From Paramarasmius palmivorus (taxonomy: Eukaryota; Basidiomycota; Agaricomycetes; Agaricales; Marasmiaceae): a DNA stretch of 64,000 nt. The first letter of the stretch is position 1. Every line of letters begins with the position of its first letter. Shown here piece after piece: positions 36,331-49,076 of this stretch. Under the pieces are notes generated by a model that did no database searches, was not told where the DNA came from, and worked only from the letters and a program-made list of their open reading frames with translations. The position numbers were made by a program, and so were the translations under genes. Location: the NCBI GenBank assembly GCA_037176845.1, contig JAYKXP010000001.1, forward strand, positions 496,001 to 560,000, read 5' to 3'.

Positions 36331-37807
36331 TTACCTGCTTACTTCCGACTTGTCGCGTAAGCCCTCCAAAAATTCCTCAATAGCATTCCAATAACCTCTC
36401 TGAGCAGTGGTGTCATCTAAATGATGCGAATCAGACCGTGGGCTTCCGCGGAGGGGTAGTTGCCAACTTACTGTGACTACCATGTTCAAACTGCTCCCAT
36501 CTTGAACGTTCTTCAGAGTTCCTCTCGCCGTTCTTTGATCCGCGTTTCAAGACCAGGTCTCTCAAAGACGTCATATGCTCCGGGGGAACGATTTGATCCT
36601 TTGCTCCACTGAGAAGTAGAATGGGCGTCTTGTGTGGTATTAAATGGATCTTTGAAGCAGAATCCCACTTCTGGTGACATAAGAACGTGAACGGTCCAAG
36701 CAACGGTAGAACATGGGGGACTAGTGAAGGCAATGACGTGAAGGTGTTTTCAAGAATGAGTGCCGATATCTAGACGATTTGTTGAGAGGAATGCAACGGA
36801 GAAATATGTGGGGTATACCTTGGTAGGATTTCTACTAGCCAAATCGATAGCGACGGCTCCTCCTATCGACTGCCCATAAAGAATCTACAGTAGTTTTACA
36901 TGAACCACTGTAGACTTGGTGAAGATGTAGACACTCACGATGGGGGTCTGCGAGAGCCTCGAGTCAGATGTAACAAAGTCCAAAGCAGTCTGAGCATCTA
37001 TCTGCAATCCTGTCTCAGACGGAGACCCCTCGGATCCACCATACCTGGCAATGGGGATACGTCAGAATAATCATAGATAGAAAAGTTTTCAAGAAACATA
37101 CCCTCTGTATGATACCATCAACACGTTACAGCGCATGAACATTTGGAACATCATACCCAGTGGAATACGATGTCCAAAGTTACCCCCATTCCCGTGGAAC
37201 ATGATGACAGTCGGCCTGCGAGCCATAATCTAAAGACAGAGAATATTCAGCTTCATGTACCGGTTGAAATGAGGTGCCGCACATCATTGTCAGTCTCCGA
37301 CTCGTCATAGTTGATGGGGCTTATTGGGAGTTGGGCAAAACGAATGGGTTTGGGAAGTTCTTTGCATTGCTTGAGGAGGTAAGCTCGTATGTTGATACCG
37401 TCCGAGGTTCGCATATCCAATTCTTCAGCTACTAGCCCGTAATCCTTGGGTGAATCGACCACTGCAGCATGTCAGAGCGTTTGTTTCGGGCAGCGGTTTA
37501 GATACTTACCGCCATTGTCGGGCCCAACATTGATGTATGCAGAAGGATAAATGAGATAGTTTTGGCCATAATAGATAAGCCCTGCGCCTGACGACACTAT
37601 TCAGGAATAGTTTCAAGTAATATTGCATGAATGTCGACATACTAATCGTAGCTAGCGTTCCAACTGTAGCGAGGGACCCCTGTCAACTTGTATTGAGAAA
37701 TCTTCTTGGAATAAAAATGGCATTTCCAATGTTTTGAAACTCACCTTTGCAAACGTTTCTAGATAGGGAAGAAAACCAGAGCCAGAGTTTGAACCAGAGT
37801 CGGACAT
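36331..37807 (-). CDS. Alpha/beta hydrolase, Bem46/ABHD13 family
   Basis: This is a membrane-anchored serine hydrolase of unknown substrate; Bem46 affects cell polarity in fungi. Start MSDSGSNSGSGFLPYLETFA at 37807. A span-like SSGAGLIYYGQNYLIYPS follows. The hydrolase core has VIMFHGNGGNFGHRIPLG (oxyanion hole), NVLMVSYRGYGGSEGSPSE and the nucleophile elbow ILYGQSIGGAVAIDLASRNP. The acid is in LSGAKDQIVPPEHM and the His in FEHGSH. A final exon ends IEEFLEGLRDKSEVSR at 36331. At least eight short exons. One intron phase between FAK and GTLATI (37640-37745) is not settled. The family assignment is firm from the order of the triad. Confidence 0.85.
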
Positions 37808-39200
37808 GGTGCGAGGCCAAGTGTGACGCTGATCCGGCGTATTTGGAAAATGCTTGTGACGTTTGGACCGGCGATTCCGCTCGCTTCCGTCACGACCTTT
37901 CGGTACTTTTCTCCTCTGCTCCACTTCGTTGCTAGGTGCTCTGTAGCGAACTCAGCTCCCTTGGGTTTGCTACCCACGGACCCGTCCTTCAAGCTTCTGG
38001 TTCCAGCTCTGCCATGAAAATGAAGCCTTCTACAACTCAAAAGCCATCAAAACGGAAGCATATTCCCTGGAAGCTGAATGAATAGGCTGCATGAGGTTGC
38101 ACGCTTCTGACACATAGCTGGAGGTTTACCCGTTTGTCAATTTTGTCGATTCATATCTCCGATTCCTTTTCAAAGCCAAGAATGAAATTACCGGATCGCG
38201 TCATTCGACAGCATTCGACCAACTATAGAACACTATTATGCCATTATGGGCACTGGGGATATCAGAAAGCCATTCAATTGTATAGCGGGCCATTGGGTAC
38301 GAAACCCCTCAGGGCTTCAAGCGTCAAGCTTCAGCATCCTAGCAGCCAGGAATTTCAAAGGTTCAAGGAGCTTGAAAGGTAGGCCGATGTCTTTGCCTCG
38401 TTTTCCTTCTATAGCCGCTAATCACATCCGGTTACGTTTCCGAAAGGTGTTGTCACGACTTAGAGATCCATTCAACGCCTAGTTATCTGGTGGAGTGTGG
38501 CAACATGCATGCAAGAGAAAGGGTCCGCCCAGCTTGATGTAACATTTGACGCGATTCGGATTATACCAGATTATACCTTGCTCTTTTTACTCTGTCTTTA
38601 CTGCAAGAGCGAACCATCGCGCCAGATGTTGTGCGCACAACCTTCGCTTGGAACAACCTCCCATCACCCGAAACGCGCTCCATATTTTCTCACAGTCTAA
38701 AATTTCTAAAAATATTGCATCATCAAGAAGGACGCGTAATGCAACACAAACGCAACCACCTGGTTGCGCGTCTTTGCTCGCCTCTATGCGAGAATGTACG
38801 ACATAAAGGGGTTGATAATGAAGCAAGCTCACTCCACTAGGACTCGCTATAGACGGCTCCGTATTGGCAAATTTACTGCAACGCGACTACATCCAGCTTT
38901 CCAATGCCATCCCCATCTTCACATGTTGCCCAGATCTCAGATACGCGCTCGATCAGTATGTGGAGCAACACTTGATACCGCTTCTTTTTCAACCCTGCCG
39001 GATTTCAAGTTTCTGGTTCCGCCAGAGTTTCCGTTCCGCGTGTTTGCAGGTTTCCCACCGCTTTAGGATAGCTATAAAGTCCTTCCACTCCTTCTCTCAT
39101 TCCCCATCTCACTTCTTGTGAACTTTCTCTAATCAAGTCTTCCTAGACTCCCGTCGAACGACCACATTCTTTAACCCCCACAATCCTTTATCAAAACACA
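37808..39200. promoter_or_regulatory. 1.4-kb divergent intergenic region
   Basis: Separates the hydrolase (minus) from the SC15-like gene (plus). Open frames on both strands (38134-38482, 38497-38840, 38764-39121) have no recognisable domain. A TATA box lies at 39073-39078. Confidence 0.45.
39073..39078 (+). promoter_or_regulatory. TATA box of the SC15-like gene
   Basis: TATAAA in GCTATAAAGTCC, about 125 bp upstream of the ATG at 39201. A pyrimidine-rich run (TCCACTCCTTCTCTCATTCC) directly downstream is typical of highly expressed fungal genes. Confidence 0.6.
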
Positions 39201-39976
39201 ATGCCTTCCTTCAGCGCTATCTTCTCCGTCGTATCCCTTGCCTGCGCAGCTTTCGCTGCTCCTCTCGTCGACGTTGGTGCTAAGGCCGCGGTCGGTGTCG
39301 CCGTTCCTCCTCTTGCCAAGGTTGGCGCCGCTGTTGACGCTGGCATTCACGTCCGTCACGATCAATACGAAGTCGAGAAGACCGTTCCCTCCATCTTGAC
39401 CGATGTTACCGCTAAGGTCACCGTTGCCATTGCTCCTCTCAGTAAGTCTATTCTGATGAATCACTCGTCTTCTGTACTCATGGACTTTGTGAAGCCTTCA
39501 TCACGAAAGCCAATGCCACTGTTGAGACCATTACTCCCGTGGTAGATGAGGTCAAGGTTATCCTCAGCGGTGCAATTGTCGATGTTAAGGCTGTCGTTGG
39601 TGCTGCCGGTGGCCTTGTCGGTGGTCTTCTCACCCTCGTCGGTCAAGTCCTCTCGGTTGTTGACCTCGCTGGCCTCATTCACGGATTGCTTGCTGTAAGT
39701 TTCTTCAGCTTCGCCTGGTACTAGTTTCTTACGTAGTATTTAGGTTCTTTCGTTGCCCTCGGAGCTGTCCTCAAGGTTGTGGCTGTTGCTGACAAGGCTG
39801 TCATCACTCCCCTCCTTGTTGACGTTGCTAAGTTGGTCGCCGAGTTGCTCAAGATCGTCCTCCCTATTGTCGGTGGACTTCTTGCTGCTCTCCTCCCTCT
39901 CGTTGGTGATGTCCTTGTTGTCGTTGATGCCCTCGGTGTCACCGATATCTTCGCCGCCATCGGGCTCAAGCTCTAA
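39201..39976 (+). CDS. SC15-like secreted hydrophobic protein
   Basis: In Schizophyllum, SC15 is a secreted wall or medium protein that helps aerial hyphae form. Start MPSFSAIFSVVSLACAAFA is a clear signal peptide. The mature part has VPSILTDVTAKVTVAIAPL, FITKANATVETITPVVDEVK and long aliphatic repeats (GLVGGLLTLVGQVLSVVDLA, ELLKIVLPIVGGLLAALLPL). It ends FAAIGLKL. Introns are 39441-39491 (GTAAGT..GAAG) and about 39694-39736 (GTAAGT..ACGTAG); the second, with that acceptor, keeps frame into YLGSFVALGAVLK. The similarity is by layout and composition, so the family name is probable rather than certain. The promoter and codon choice suggest strong expression. Confidence 0.68.
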
Positions 39977-41284
39977 GCGAAGTGAGTCTTCCCCCCGCAG
40001 AAAAGTTGTCTTGATCCTAATTCTAATTCCAGTTTGTACTTCACCTCATGACGAAAACGGAACGCTAGCTAGCCGCGCATTTATACCCTCTCGTGGTCGT
40101 TCCTATGAATACCAATGTGAGCACTGCGTGCGACGCGTCCGATAGATAGTCTGATAATTGTACTATTCGTACTATATCCATATAATTTCTCTCATTCTCA
40201 ACATTTGAACTTTGGGTGATGGAAAATGCGCTTGAGATTTCCGGTGATCGCTATCAGCGCCAAGTGAAAAGTAATTTACTTGAGGGTTTGATCCGTTTGT
40301 GCAGGGTTGGGTCATCCTGCGTTTCAACGGCTGCGCATTAACCTGAATAGGCAGTAACTTTGTGGAGCATCTTCTCTTGGGTGGTAGGGTTGTAAGATTT
40401 CCATTCCGCTGAGCCCGGGACTCAACGCTCAGAACCAAAGGATCAGAAAGAATCGTGATATTCTCACCAACTGAAAAATTTCTATACAGTTCCATTGATG
40501 AAACCAAGATGAAACGCCAGAGACATTCATGTTATTTCCAGCCTGGCCGGATTCATCAACTTTCAAAGGTTCCTTTCCAGAAGGAACAAATTGTTTGTGC
40601 AGGCGCCTTGTATGCTTCTTTAAAATCCTGATATGTCTTTGAACGACAGCTTGCATGACCGGCGACTATACCTAGATGTTGTAACAATGGTTACCTCACT
40701 GTATAGAGATAAGGAACATGTAAGCAAGTGAGGAATTGGTCCAAGCAGGAGGCTGACGCGCTGACGGTCCAAGTGGACTCATTAAATGACCGGGTTTTAC
40801 CGAAACTGCCGGACGCGAAGCGTTTGCATAGTCGCAAGTTGCTCTTGTACCTTGGTTATCCCGCATCTGACGCGTGTTGTTGCCCTCAGCAAATGATCTG
40901 GAACTTGAAGATTTCCCCTTCAAAGCCGCAAGAATGGAGAAGTCGTTGATGAACTTGAAGTTAGATCTCCACACGGCTTGAGTGATTCGTAGAATGGAAC
41001 CGGCAAATTCTGGGCTTCTCGTGAGTGATCTCTTAGATTATAGTTTCTCTAAGGATATTACTGAAAGATGTTTACAAGAGACATGAGTCGTATCCATTCA
41101 ATAAACAGGCCTTGGACCTTGAACATTTGACCAGCGCCGGACAACCCAGATCACGACACATGCTCCGTCCTTGGTCCATTCATCGTGATGGGTTTGACAA
41201 GGTCTTGATGGGCGCCTTCACATGCTTTGATTTTAGACAAGAACCGTCATCGATTCGGGCCTCAATCACACTCTGTCTATTCCA
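39977..41284. other. 1.3-kb stretch without a recognised gene
   Basis: Open frames on both strands (40172-40656 minus, 40728-40949 plus) have no domain. No repeat or RNA gene was seen. Confidence 0.4.
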
Positions 41285-43844
41285 TGGATACCATAGACTC
41301 TGCAGACTATCTGATTGTTGGAGGTGGTACAGCTGGCATTCCGCTTGGTGCTCGTCTTGCCTGAGCGTGGCCACTCAGTCGTGATTATTGAAGCCGGGGA
41401 GGATGTATCAGCCATACCAGAAGTTAGAATTCCAGGTCAATCGTGCATCTTTCAATACGCCGAGAAGACTGCCTTACATTCAAACCTAGGCCTATTCGTG
41501 GAGAACTTGAAGAATCCCCAGCTCAACTGGGCATTTACATCTACGCCACAAAAGCACGCTGACGGTCGAATAATCCCTCTTCCTCGGTACGCCAATGATT
41601 ATTTTGCGCTCCTAAACCTAATACTTATCTGAACTGCAGAGGGAAATCTTTGGGCGGATCAACCAACGTGAGTTGCTTGTCATTGAGTACTGTGGTATTT
41701 ACTGACTTTGATTGAGAGTTGAACTTCATGCAACTAAATAGGTAATACTTTCATGCGACGCAATTTGATTCAAGCTCATAATTCGTAGACCCTCAGCAAA
41801 CGAATTCAACGATGGTAATCGTCTGCACAATATACATTGGCTTTGTGCTTAAACCCAACTTCAGCTTTCGCTGCGCTCGGAATCGAAGGGTGGAGTTATG
41901 AAGATCTTCTACCATACTTTCAGAAGGTGAAGATTCGTTATCAACTAGTCTGTTTCGCATATTAACGATCCGCTTTCAGTTCGAGAAAGTCACAAAGAAC
42001 CCAGAGACATTTTCCGCTGCCCACATGGAACCTGAACCAAGTATTCATGGCGGATCTGGGCCTCTTGAAGTAACGGCACCTGCAGACACTACGGAGACAC
42101 GCGAACTCTTCTTCAAAGCCATGAATGAATTTGGAGTGAAGACAATTCCAGATTGTGTGAGTACTTGCGCCTCCGTCCTTGGCGTGTACTGAAGAAGACC
42201 TAGGCAAACAGGAACAATGTTGGTACCTGGAACAGCTTCCAGGCCATCGAACCCACGGGGTGCACTCGTGCATCGGCCGATACGGCTTACCTCAAGCCAG
42301 CTCTTGCCAAACTCCCGAATCTGCAAGTACTATCTGGGGCATATGTTACTCGGCTGGTTCTCAGAAGCTCGGATGAGAGCGAAGAGGTCGTTGCAACTGG
42401 GGTAGAGTATACCAAAGGAGACAAAACTTACTTGGTCAAAGCGAATAAGGAGGTTATCGTCTGTGCTGGTAAGACTACATATATTTCGCCTCGGGCTCGT
42501 ACTAACAGGACCTTTAGGTGCGTATCAAACACCTCAGATCCTCGAACTATCGGGTGAGTGGTCATTTGTTGTACCAGGCGAAGCCTCATTAATGGGCTAT
42601 TCAGGTATTGGTAATCGATATCCTTTCCAAGTTCGGTATCGAAACCTTGGTACATGCTCCAGGTGTGGGGGCCAATCTACGTCAGTGAATATCTTTGCTA
42701 GCGTATATCAGTGGCTGAAGTGACTTTTTGACTAGAGGTACACGCTTCCGAACACCCACAAATGATGCCAATTTAATTATCCTTTACAGGAACACATCGT
42801 CTTTCCGTACACCTTTGAGCTACAGCCAGGAATAGATTCCTACGATTCTCTGCTCTATGACCCAAATGCGGTGACTGAAGCAATGAACAAAATAGTGAGT
42901 GCTTTCCCTCGCTTGCACCACGACCTAGGAGCTCAGTGTTGTATAGCCAAACGGAACGCAAGGGGAAATTCAGTATCGTTCCTTTGTCTTTCGCCGTACT
43001 ACCTGCAGACAAGGTCATGACTTCGGAGGAAGTCGTCAAGTACAAAGATCTGTTACGGCAAACTGCTGCCAAAGGAGGAGACCCTATTGTGTCCAAGATG
43101 GTGGATTTGCAACTAGGCTGGATCGATAAAGGACTTGCATTCCTGGAGTAAGCCTATATTATCTACATCCTTGCTTTGTTATCCCTAACCTCCCTGTAGG
43201 GTCATGGAAAGCCCTAGTTTCTATCCCACCTCTGTTCAAGCTATGCCTGAGGCAGGAAAAGACACCTCTCCTTCCACTTGGCATTACAATATCCTCTGTC
43301 GCGTGGAACGGTACACATTACCTCCAATAACCCGCACGATAGACCAGCAATCGATCCCAATTTCCTTTCGGAAGACGTTGACATGGAAAATCTACTCGCG
43401 GCATGCAGGTTTGTACGTAACTTTGTGGGCACGAAGGTCCTTAGCGAGGCCATTGTCAAAGAAGTTGCTCCGGCTATTGACATCGATAACGCGGAGGGGC
43501 TGAGAGAGTATATCAAAACCAACTTCTTTGTTGTCTATCCATCCTGTTGGAACGGCGGCGATGCTACCAAAGGAGTTGGGAGGAGTTGTAGACGCCAAAC
43601 TCAAAGTCTATGGAACTAAGAATATCCGAGTAGTGAGCCTTTTCACCTTTGAATGCGAGGCGGATCCCTGATACTGAGGTGTAAATCACAGGTCGACGCA
43701 TCGGTGTTCCCAATCGAGTTTTCGGTTCATCCAATGGCTACTGTTTATGCTCTGGCTGAGAAGGTAAAGTTGTTTGCTCCAAGGTCACGAATAGAATTGA
43801 TGATGCTCTTGAAGGCCGCCGATATCATTGGAGGAAATGTTTAA
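41285..43844 (+). CDS. GMC-family FAD oxidoreductase, frame-disrupted
   Basis: GMC oxidoreductases (alcohol oxidase, aryl-alcohol oxidase and similar) are FAD flavoenzymes. The start at 41285 gives [20 protein letters not shown], the dinucleotide-binding GxGxx[29 protein letters not shown] and LNFMQLNR follow, then [20 protein letters not shown]. The PROSITE-type second signature [12 protein letters not shown] is present, as are the end motifs HPVGTAAM (out of frame, near 43540) and [14 protein letters not shown]. At least ten introns with good borders are visible. The frame breaks near 41348, 42612, 43272 and 43535, at least two beside short C runs. It could be a young pseudogene or a gene with consensus errors. 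No signal peptide, so probably intracellular. Confidence 0.75.
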
Positions 43845-44674
43845 ATAAGTGTATTATACCTGTAAATTAGCAGAAATTCTCTTCTCTATCGAACCAAAGT
43901 ATTATGTAGTAGAGAAGGGCTGGACTGACCGCCATCAGCCGAAAATCAATTATCATCATGATCGGCGGCGGGCGGGAGCACACTTTTTTTCACGTACATG
44001 GTTCGTGCGCAATCGATGTCGATGAGCGCTGTGCAATGTGCTTTCTGACTCGTCTTGACTTCTCAACTTCTCTGTGACGTGTCTGTCTCGCCCACACCAA
44101 CTCTTTCCTTGTCCCCAAACATGCTCAAAACTCTGAAATGATACGCTCAGCCAAGGGAATTGGAACAGTCTAGAAAATAAGTAATAGTCAGGTTACCAGA
44201 GTCGACCTAGGTGAGTTTGTACCATATACGACACTATATACGCTGATACAGTACAATAAATAGATAAATAGGTTATACACGAGAATACTCGTTCGAAAGC
44301 AAATCCAAAAAAGAGCATGAAGCTGCTAGACATACACTACAAGTACACGAGCGCAAGTATGTGGGCGTATATGGTAATGGTGTCGACGGAAAAACACATA
44401 GCAGAGGATGAACGTCCGAGGCAGAGGAAGAACATAGGCATAAGAGGGGAGAAACCCTAAGAAGATGAAATTTAAGGGCAGAATCTAGAACAGGTGAGCT
44501 GCGTGTCATCTCCGAGGATATTGACTAACCAATAGAGAAACTTCACATCCTCTTCAGCCATGAGCTCTCAAACCAATGGCTCTTGCACCTGCGCCGGCAC
44601 CACCTTCCCAACCAAGGAACCTGTCCTTCCGAAGACTATTACTAGTGCCATGAAGCCTAGTGTTTTCTACCTCT
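43845..44674. other. Convergent intergenic region (GMC / MAF1)
   Basis: Eight hundred bases between two 3' ends. No recognised gene; the 44273-44509 minus frame is unassigned. Confidence 0.45.
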
Positions 44675-46054
44675 TCAATTTTCACCCGAAGGTGTCGCCC
44701 TCTCCACGGTATACGGCGCGTCATCATCCAAGATTTCAAACTCTTCATCATCCGAATCCACTTGGTCGAACGTGAAGGACGGCTGTGAACCAAAGTCGGC
44801 GTACAACTCGTCTTCATATTCTTCCTCGTCCCAAGCCCTTCCCACCGGTCTCGATCTGGCCCAGACTGAAACGAAGAGTATTCTCTTCTGCTTCCTGTTG
44901 AGGAAGAACCAGTGGGAGGACCATAACAAAGCACCTGTGCGGCGACGAGACAAGCCTGGGCGTTGGGAGTATTTCATGGATATTGGTGTTGTGAGCGCGT
45001 TGGCCATGCTATTGTCTCTGGGCGGATTCGTCCTCTTCGTTCCTGCGCCAGGCATCGAATGCCGTGCAACTCGTTGTCTCATACGAGGCGGAAGGGAGGC
45101 CGGTGATGTGGTCGGGGAGTTCGGTGAATTGGTAACACTACTGCTGGCACTGTTTGTACTGTCAGGATGGATATGGACATGGGGCGTTCGCCACGAGGTT
45201 TGCGCGTGTGGGGGAGAGAGGAAGATAACGAAGACCTTGGGCTCTCGTCGACGTCGTAATCGTCAAACTCGAAAGTGACATTTTCATCCCACCAGCCACC
45301 ACCATTTCTTCCAACTCCAGCTCTCTCATACTCGTCATCATCATCGCCATTTCCCAAACTCCTCTTCATCGTCCGAATCGAAATCTCCGACTACATGAGG
45401 GTCGCTTTCGATTTCAGGTGTATAAGAATAGACTTCGCATTCTTCCAGGCCTATGACGTCGTCGACGAGTCTGTATACATTTGGATGTGTTCCAGACATG
45501 ATTGGAGGTGGACTAAAAGGACTCCTAGGTAGGTCTCTGCCAGCATTCAATGCCAAGGGCGACATTGACATCATGTTGCTCCCAGCAATGGGAAACAAGT
45601 CGGGTGAGATGCTGGGGTAGCTACCGTATGTCCTCGGTGCATTCATCCCTGCTCTATGAGGTGCTACCAAGGTAGTACTTAGAGCGTTGAGAACTGAAGC
45701 ACCACTTTCTTCGCGGTTGAAATGTGCAGGCCGAACATCGGAGAACTCGTGGTCGGGGAAAGCGCAGTTGAGTGTCGAAATGAGCAAGTAGAGTGTTTTC
45801 CGAGATGAATGATTGTCGAAAGGGCCAAAAGGGGTCATTTCTGGTTCTAGCCAGGAGGAAGAGAGAGGTGGTGAGCCAGATTGGGAGCTGTGTTCGTTTG
45901 TGTAAGCCTCTTCAAGGGCTTTGAATAGCTTCTTGTCGCGTTTGATATTCTTGCATGAATACGCCTCCATTCGAACATGAACTGAACATTCTGGGCCTTG
46001 ATGAGATAGAGATTGAGCGAGATTACTGAGTGCTGGGTTCTCAATGTACTTCAT
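44675..46054 (-). CDS. MAF1: Maf1, repressor of RNA polymerase III
   Basis: Maf1 shuttles between nucleus and cytoplasm and shuts off Pol III under stress, under TOR/PKA control. Start MKYIENPALSNLAQSLSHQ at 46054; the frame is open further 5' but this is the family start. Landmarks are CSVHVRMEAYSCKNIKRDKK, LFKALEEAYT, TLYLLISTLNCAFPDHEFSD and VYRLVDDVIGLEECEVYSYT. The last conserved block is ALLWSSHWFFLNRKQKRILF. Between the last two blocks lies a 120-residue Ser/Asp/Glu-rich insert, far longer than in yeast or human. A disordered acidic tail (AWDEEEYEDELYADFG) follows it. Two frame changes, near 45350 (A run) and 45164 (C pair), break the reading frame but not the homology; I treat them as likely sequence errors. 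Confidence 0.88.
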
Positions 46055-46228
46055 AGCGTTAGGAGAGTATGGGTATGAGGCAGAGTAGCGTGGGAGCCTT
46101 CTTTGTTGCCCACTTTCCTTTTCCAGGTCCTCGAACGTGCAGTGCTTCCCGATAAGATACGGCCTCTTAGATCTCAAATATCTACTTTACAGTACTGAAA
46201 AGATAAGTAACAAGAAATAGACACATAT

Positions 46229-48319
46229 TTACAGTTCATTTCTGACTTTGGGTAAGCCTCCTTTCGATACTATCCAGCTCCGCCCCATCTCAGAGTCCAT
46301 AGAAACGTCGTCAAAGTACGACGAGTCGGCCGCTCCGTCATGAATATCCGGTCCGTCAACATCGGCAGTTCCAGTAGCAGTGGGAGTAGTGGCACGTTTC
46401 TCGCACACTCGTTCCTCTTTTACTGACTTCTTCCGTTCTTCCTTTGTCAGGCCCTTGGAGCTACTGGCTCTAGCCAACCCCTGCTTGATAGCATCTTCCC
46501 GTGCAGCGAATGCTCCGGGTTTCAAAGGCGGCCTAAACTTTTGCTGCTCCTGCGGCAACGTTTTGGAACGGGTAATTCCAGCAAGATTATGTGGCCTCAT
46601 CATCCCCAGAACTGGCGTCTTGGCAGGTGTAGAATGAATTACGTCCGCAGACTTTGCCTGGAACAGGCCAGTCTTGGTACTCTTTGCTTCGGCCTTGTCA
46701 ATGTTATCCTCTTTCAAGCCGGGGACATAGAACGGAGACGGATCAGGTGGAGCTACCGCTTTAGGCTGGCCTTTCGTTGGCTTGTAGCTGGTCATCTTTG
46801 GAAGGGGTGTCCCATACAATGAATCAACTTCCACGCTAGACTGCGTACTGTCAACCATGACAGGCTCCCGCAGGCCGGAAGCTATTGGTTTGAACGAACT
46901 GTTCTTCGAACTAGCATGGGATGTGAAGCTCGAATTCTCGGAGTGTGAACGAGAAAAGGATGAACGTGACGAGTTGGTCCCGGAATCTGGCGTCATCGAG
47001 GAAGTGGACTTTGGTTTGTGAAGCGATGTGCTCTGAGTGGCGGGAATTTCGCCGGATAAACCCATCCTGATGAATTCGTCTCTGTCCGACTTGTGGCGTG
47101 AAAATGATCGGCCGTTGCTGGTGCTGGAAGGTTGAGTATCAGCATCTCGATGCGCGTATTGACTAGATAATGATCGTGGCAACTGAGTGTCGTTTCGTCT
47201 AGATGTGTGTGGATGTGGAGGTCCAGCTGGTGAGAACGGAAGTAATTTCGATGAGGACGCTTCTCTCAACGGGAACTCGGGGAGTCTGATCCCATGAATC
47301 GGATGACTGAGTTGGGCCTGGTTCAGCAGTGGATCACAGTCGATATCCATACTCGATTGATCTTCATCCACTTCCATGCCAAGGTTTTGTTCAGCAGCAG
47401 CACCATACAGCTCTGTAACAAACAGATCCTCTGGTATCTCTCGCTCCTTCCCTTTCTTGGATACAGGCTTCTTCGGTGGATAAGGTGCAATTGGCGCCCT
47501 CTTCTGGCGAGTGCTGTTAGCACGAGTGATCCTTTTGGAGGCACCGGCTTTCTTCTCCAGGCCAGTTCGCGGCAGCCCGTGGAGGAGCTGGAACAACGGA
47601 GGGTATGTGTGGAATGGATGCTATCGCACTCTTAAGGATATCGTCAGAAGCAGCGCTACGTTCAGGTGTTTGTGTCAAGACGATTTTGTTGAAGGGTCGA
47701 GCGGAAATGTGAAGGTGGTTTTCTTGTGAATGATGTCGACACGGTTGAAGTACCCACAGACGTCGACGCAGAAGCAGCCATGGTACGAATGGTTGTCGCA
47801 CGCTCCGGCGTCTTATCCGGATGATAGGTTGTTGCAAGGACATTTGAACGTTTCACTGTATAGGTGAACACCAGTCAGTCAGGCGAGTGGCTAGCACGAT
47901 GAAGGTAACTCACAGGACGACTCTGACTCTGCTTTGAGGCTACTCAACGACGCTGGCAGTTGCGTCATGAGACCATTCCATACCACACTACCTTCTGCTG
48001 ACTGTGAGGCTGGGACGACCACCTCGGGAGTACAGCTGAACGGGTTTGGGTCGTACTGTATTTCGGCATACGACTCTCGTCGACCTTGGAATTCATGGAG
48101 AGTGGTATGTAGACCCGAGGATGATTCACGGTGACCTCTACTATTACTGAGGCCGTTTGCTTCGAGAGGCTGGCGAAAGGGGTTGGCGGAGGTGGATGAA
48201 GTAGATGAAGTGCTGTCGCGTTTAGAGCGGGTACGGGATCGAGAACGGGGACTTTTTGAGCCACTCGTTGCAGGCATTGGAAAGGCTTTGCGAAAAATGA
48301 TGTCTGGGGGTGCTTGCAT
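46229..48319 (-). CDS. Large disordered Ser/Pro-rich protein
   Basis: Function not recognised. Start MQAPPDIIFRKAFPMPATSG at 48319. The protein (about 650 aa) is Ser/Thr/Pro/Lys-rich, with basic runs (SPRSRSRTRSKR), short aromatic motifs (DPNPFSCTP, PDPSPFYVPG) and a conserved-looking segment TPVLGMMRPHNLAG. It ends SYFDDVSMDSEMGRSWIV. An intron follows KAESESS (about 47850-47915). The frame changes near 47690 and 47560 without clear introns. Multiple SP/TP sites suggest a kinase-regulated nuclear or cytoskeletal factor (inference). It lies head-to-tail with MAF1, 174 bp away. Confidence 0.6.
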
Positions 48320-49076
48320 AGTAGCGACATTGATGCTTGGTTAAATATGAAAGATGTGCGAACCTGTCACGAGTGTGCAGTGACAAGACAATGGAAAGTG
48401 AATTTCTTTTATCCGCGAGTAGATGAAAGAGTTATCCTGTGCTGTTCTGGGGAAATTCAATATCTTTGTCTGGATTTCCAGCACCGATTCACGCACCAAA
48501 ATTGAAGCTAGTCTACACCAATGAATTCCAAAATTACAATTCTAATCGCAAGATCTGTCAACGAAAATGTTAATTTTCTTGCTGTAAAAGTCTCACGGGA
48601 CTCACCAATGATATGCCATGTCCTTCATTGATACATACTACGATGCCAGCGGTGTAAAGCAAAGAGAGAAAGAGCCGATTCTCGCGAAACCCAAGCGCTG
48701 AACGTCGCGTATGTCACATGATGAACTACTTTTTTTCTCCCGCCGTGACCATGTCTCTGGTCCAACGCGTCAATCAGCCCAAGGGGCGGAGATTTGAGCG
48801 GGTGGAGATACTTAATCGAGGTCTCATGGAATTTCTCTTCAGAAGCCAATTTGATTGTCATCAGCTCAGGTTACTTGACAATGAACCAGGAAAAGAAGAT
48901 AGTCTTCAGCGCTGCCTGATAGGAATCTGTTACTTGGGAAGCGCAGGGTCATTGGTAAGTCTTTCAACTTTGTAATACTACTGTATCACTAATTCTTAGC
49001 CTAGGCGTGCATCATCTGATTCCTCCATTATGATTTAAAGACAGGCCGAGAAAAGAACTCAAAGTCAACTCCCCCA
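48320..49076. promoter_or_regulatory. Divergent intergenic region
   Basis: Upstream of the disordered gene (minus) and the ABM-type gene (plus). The open frame 48718-48975 (plus) may belong to an upstream exon but has no known domain. Confidence 0.4.

Noticed and set aside
39753..40145. 130-codon frame overlapping the SC15-like last exon
   Set aside because: Using the acceptor at ACGTAG gives an in-frame hydrophobic exon that fits the family, so this frame is a shadow and no frameshift is needed.
44772..45278. Plus-strand 168-codon frame antisense to MAF1
   Set aside because: Opposite strand of the MAF1 insert; MAF1 homology fixes the strand.
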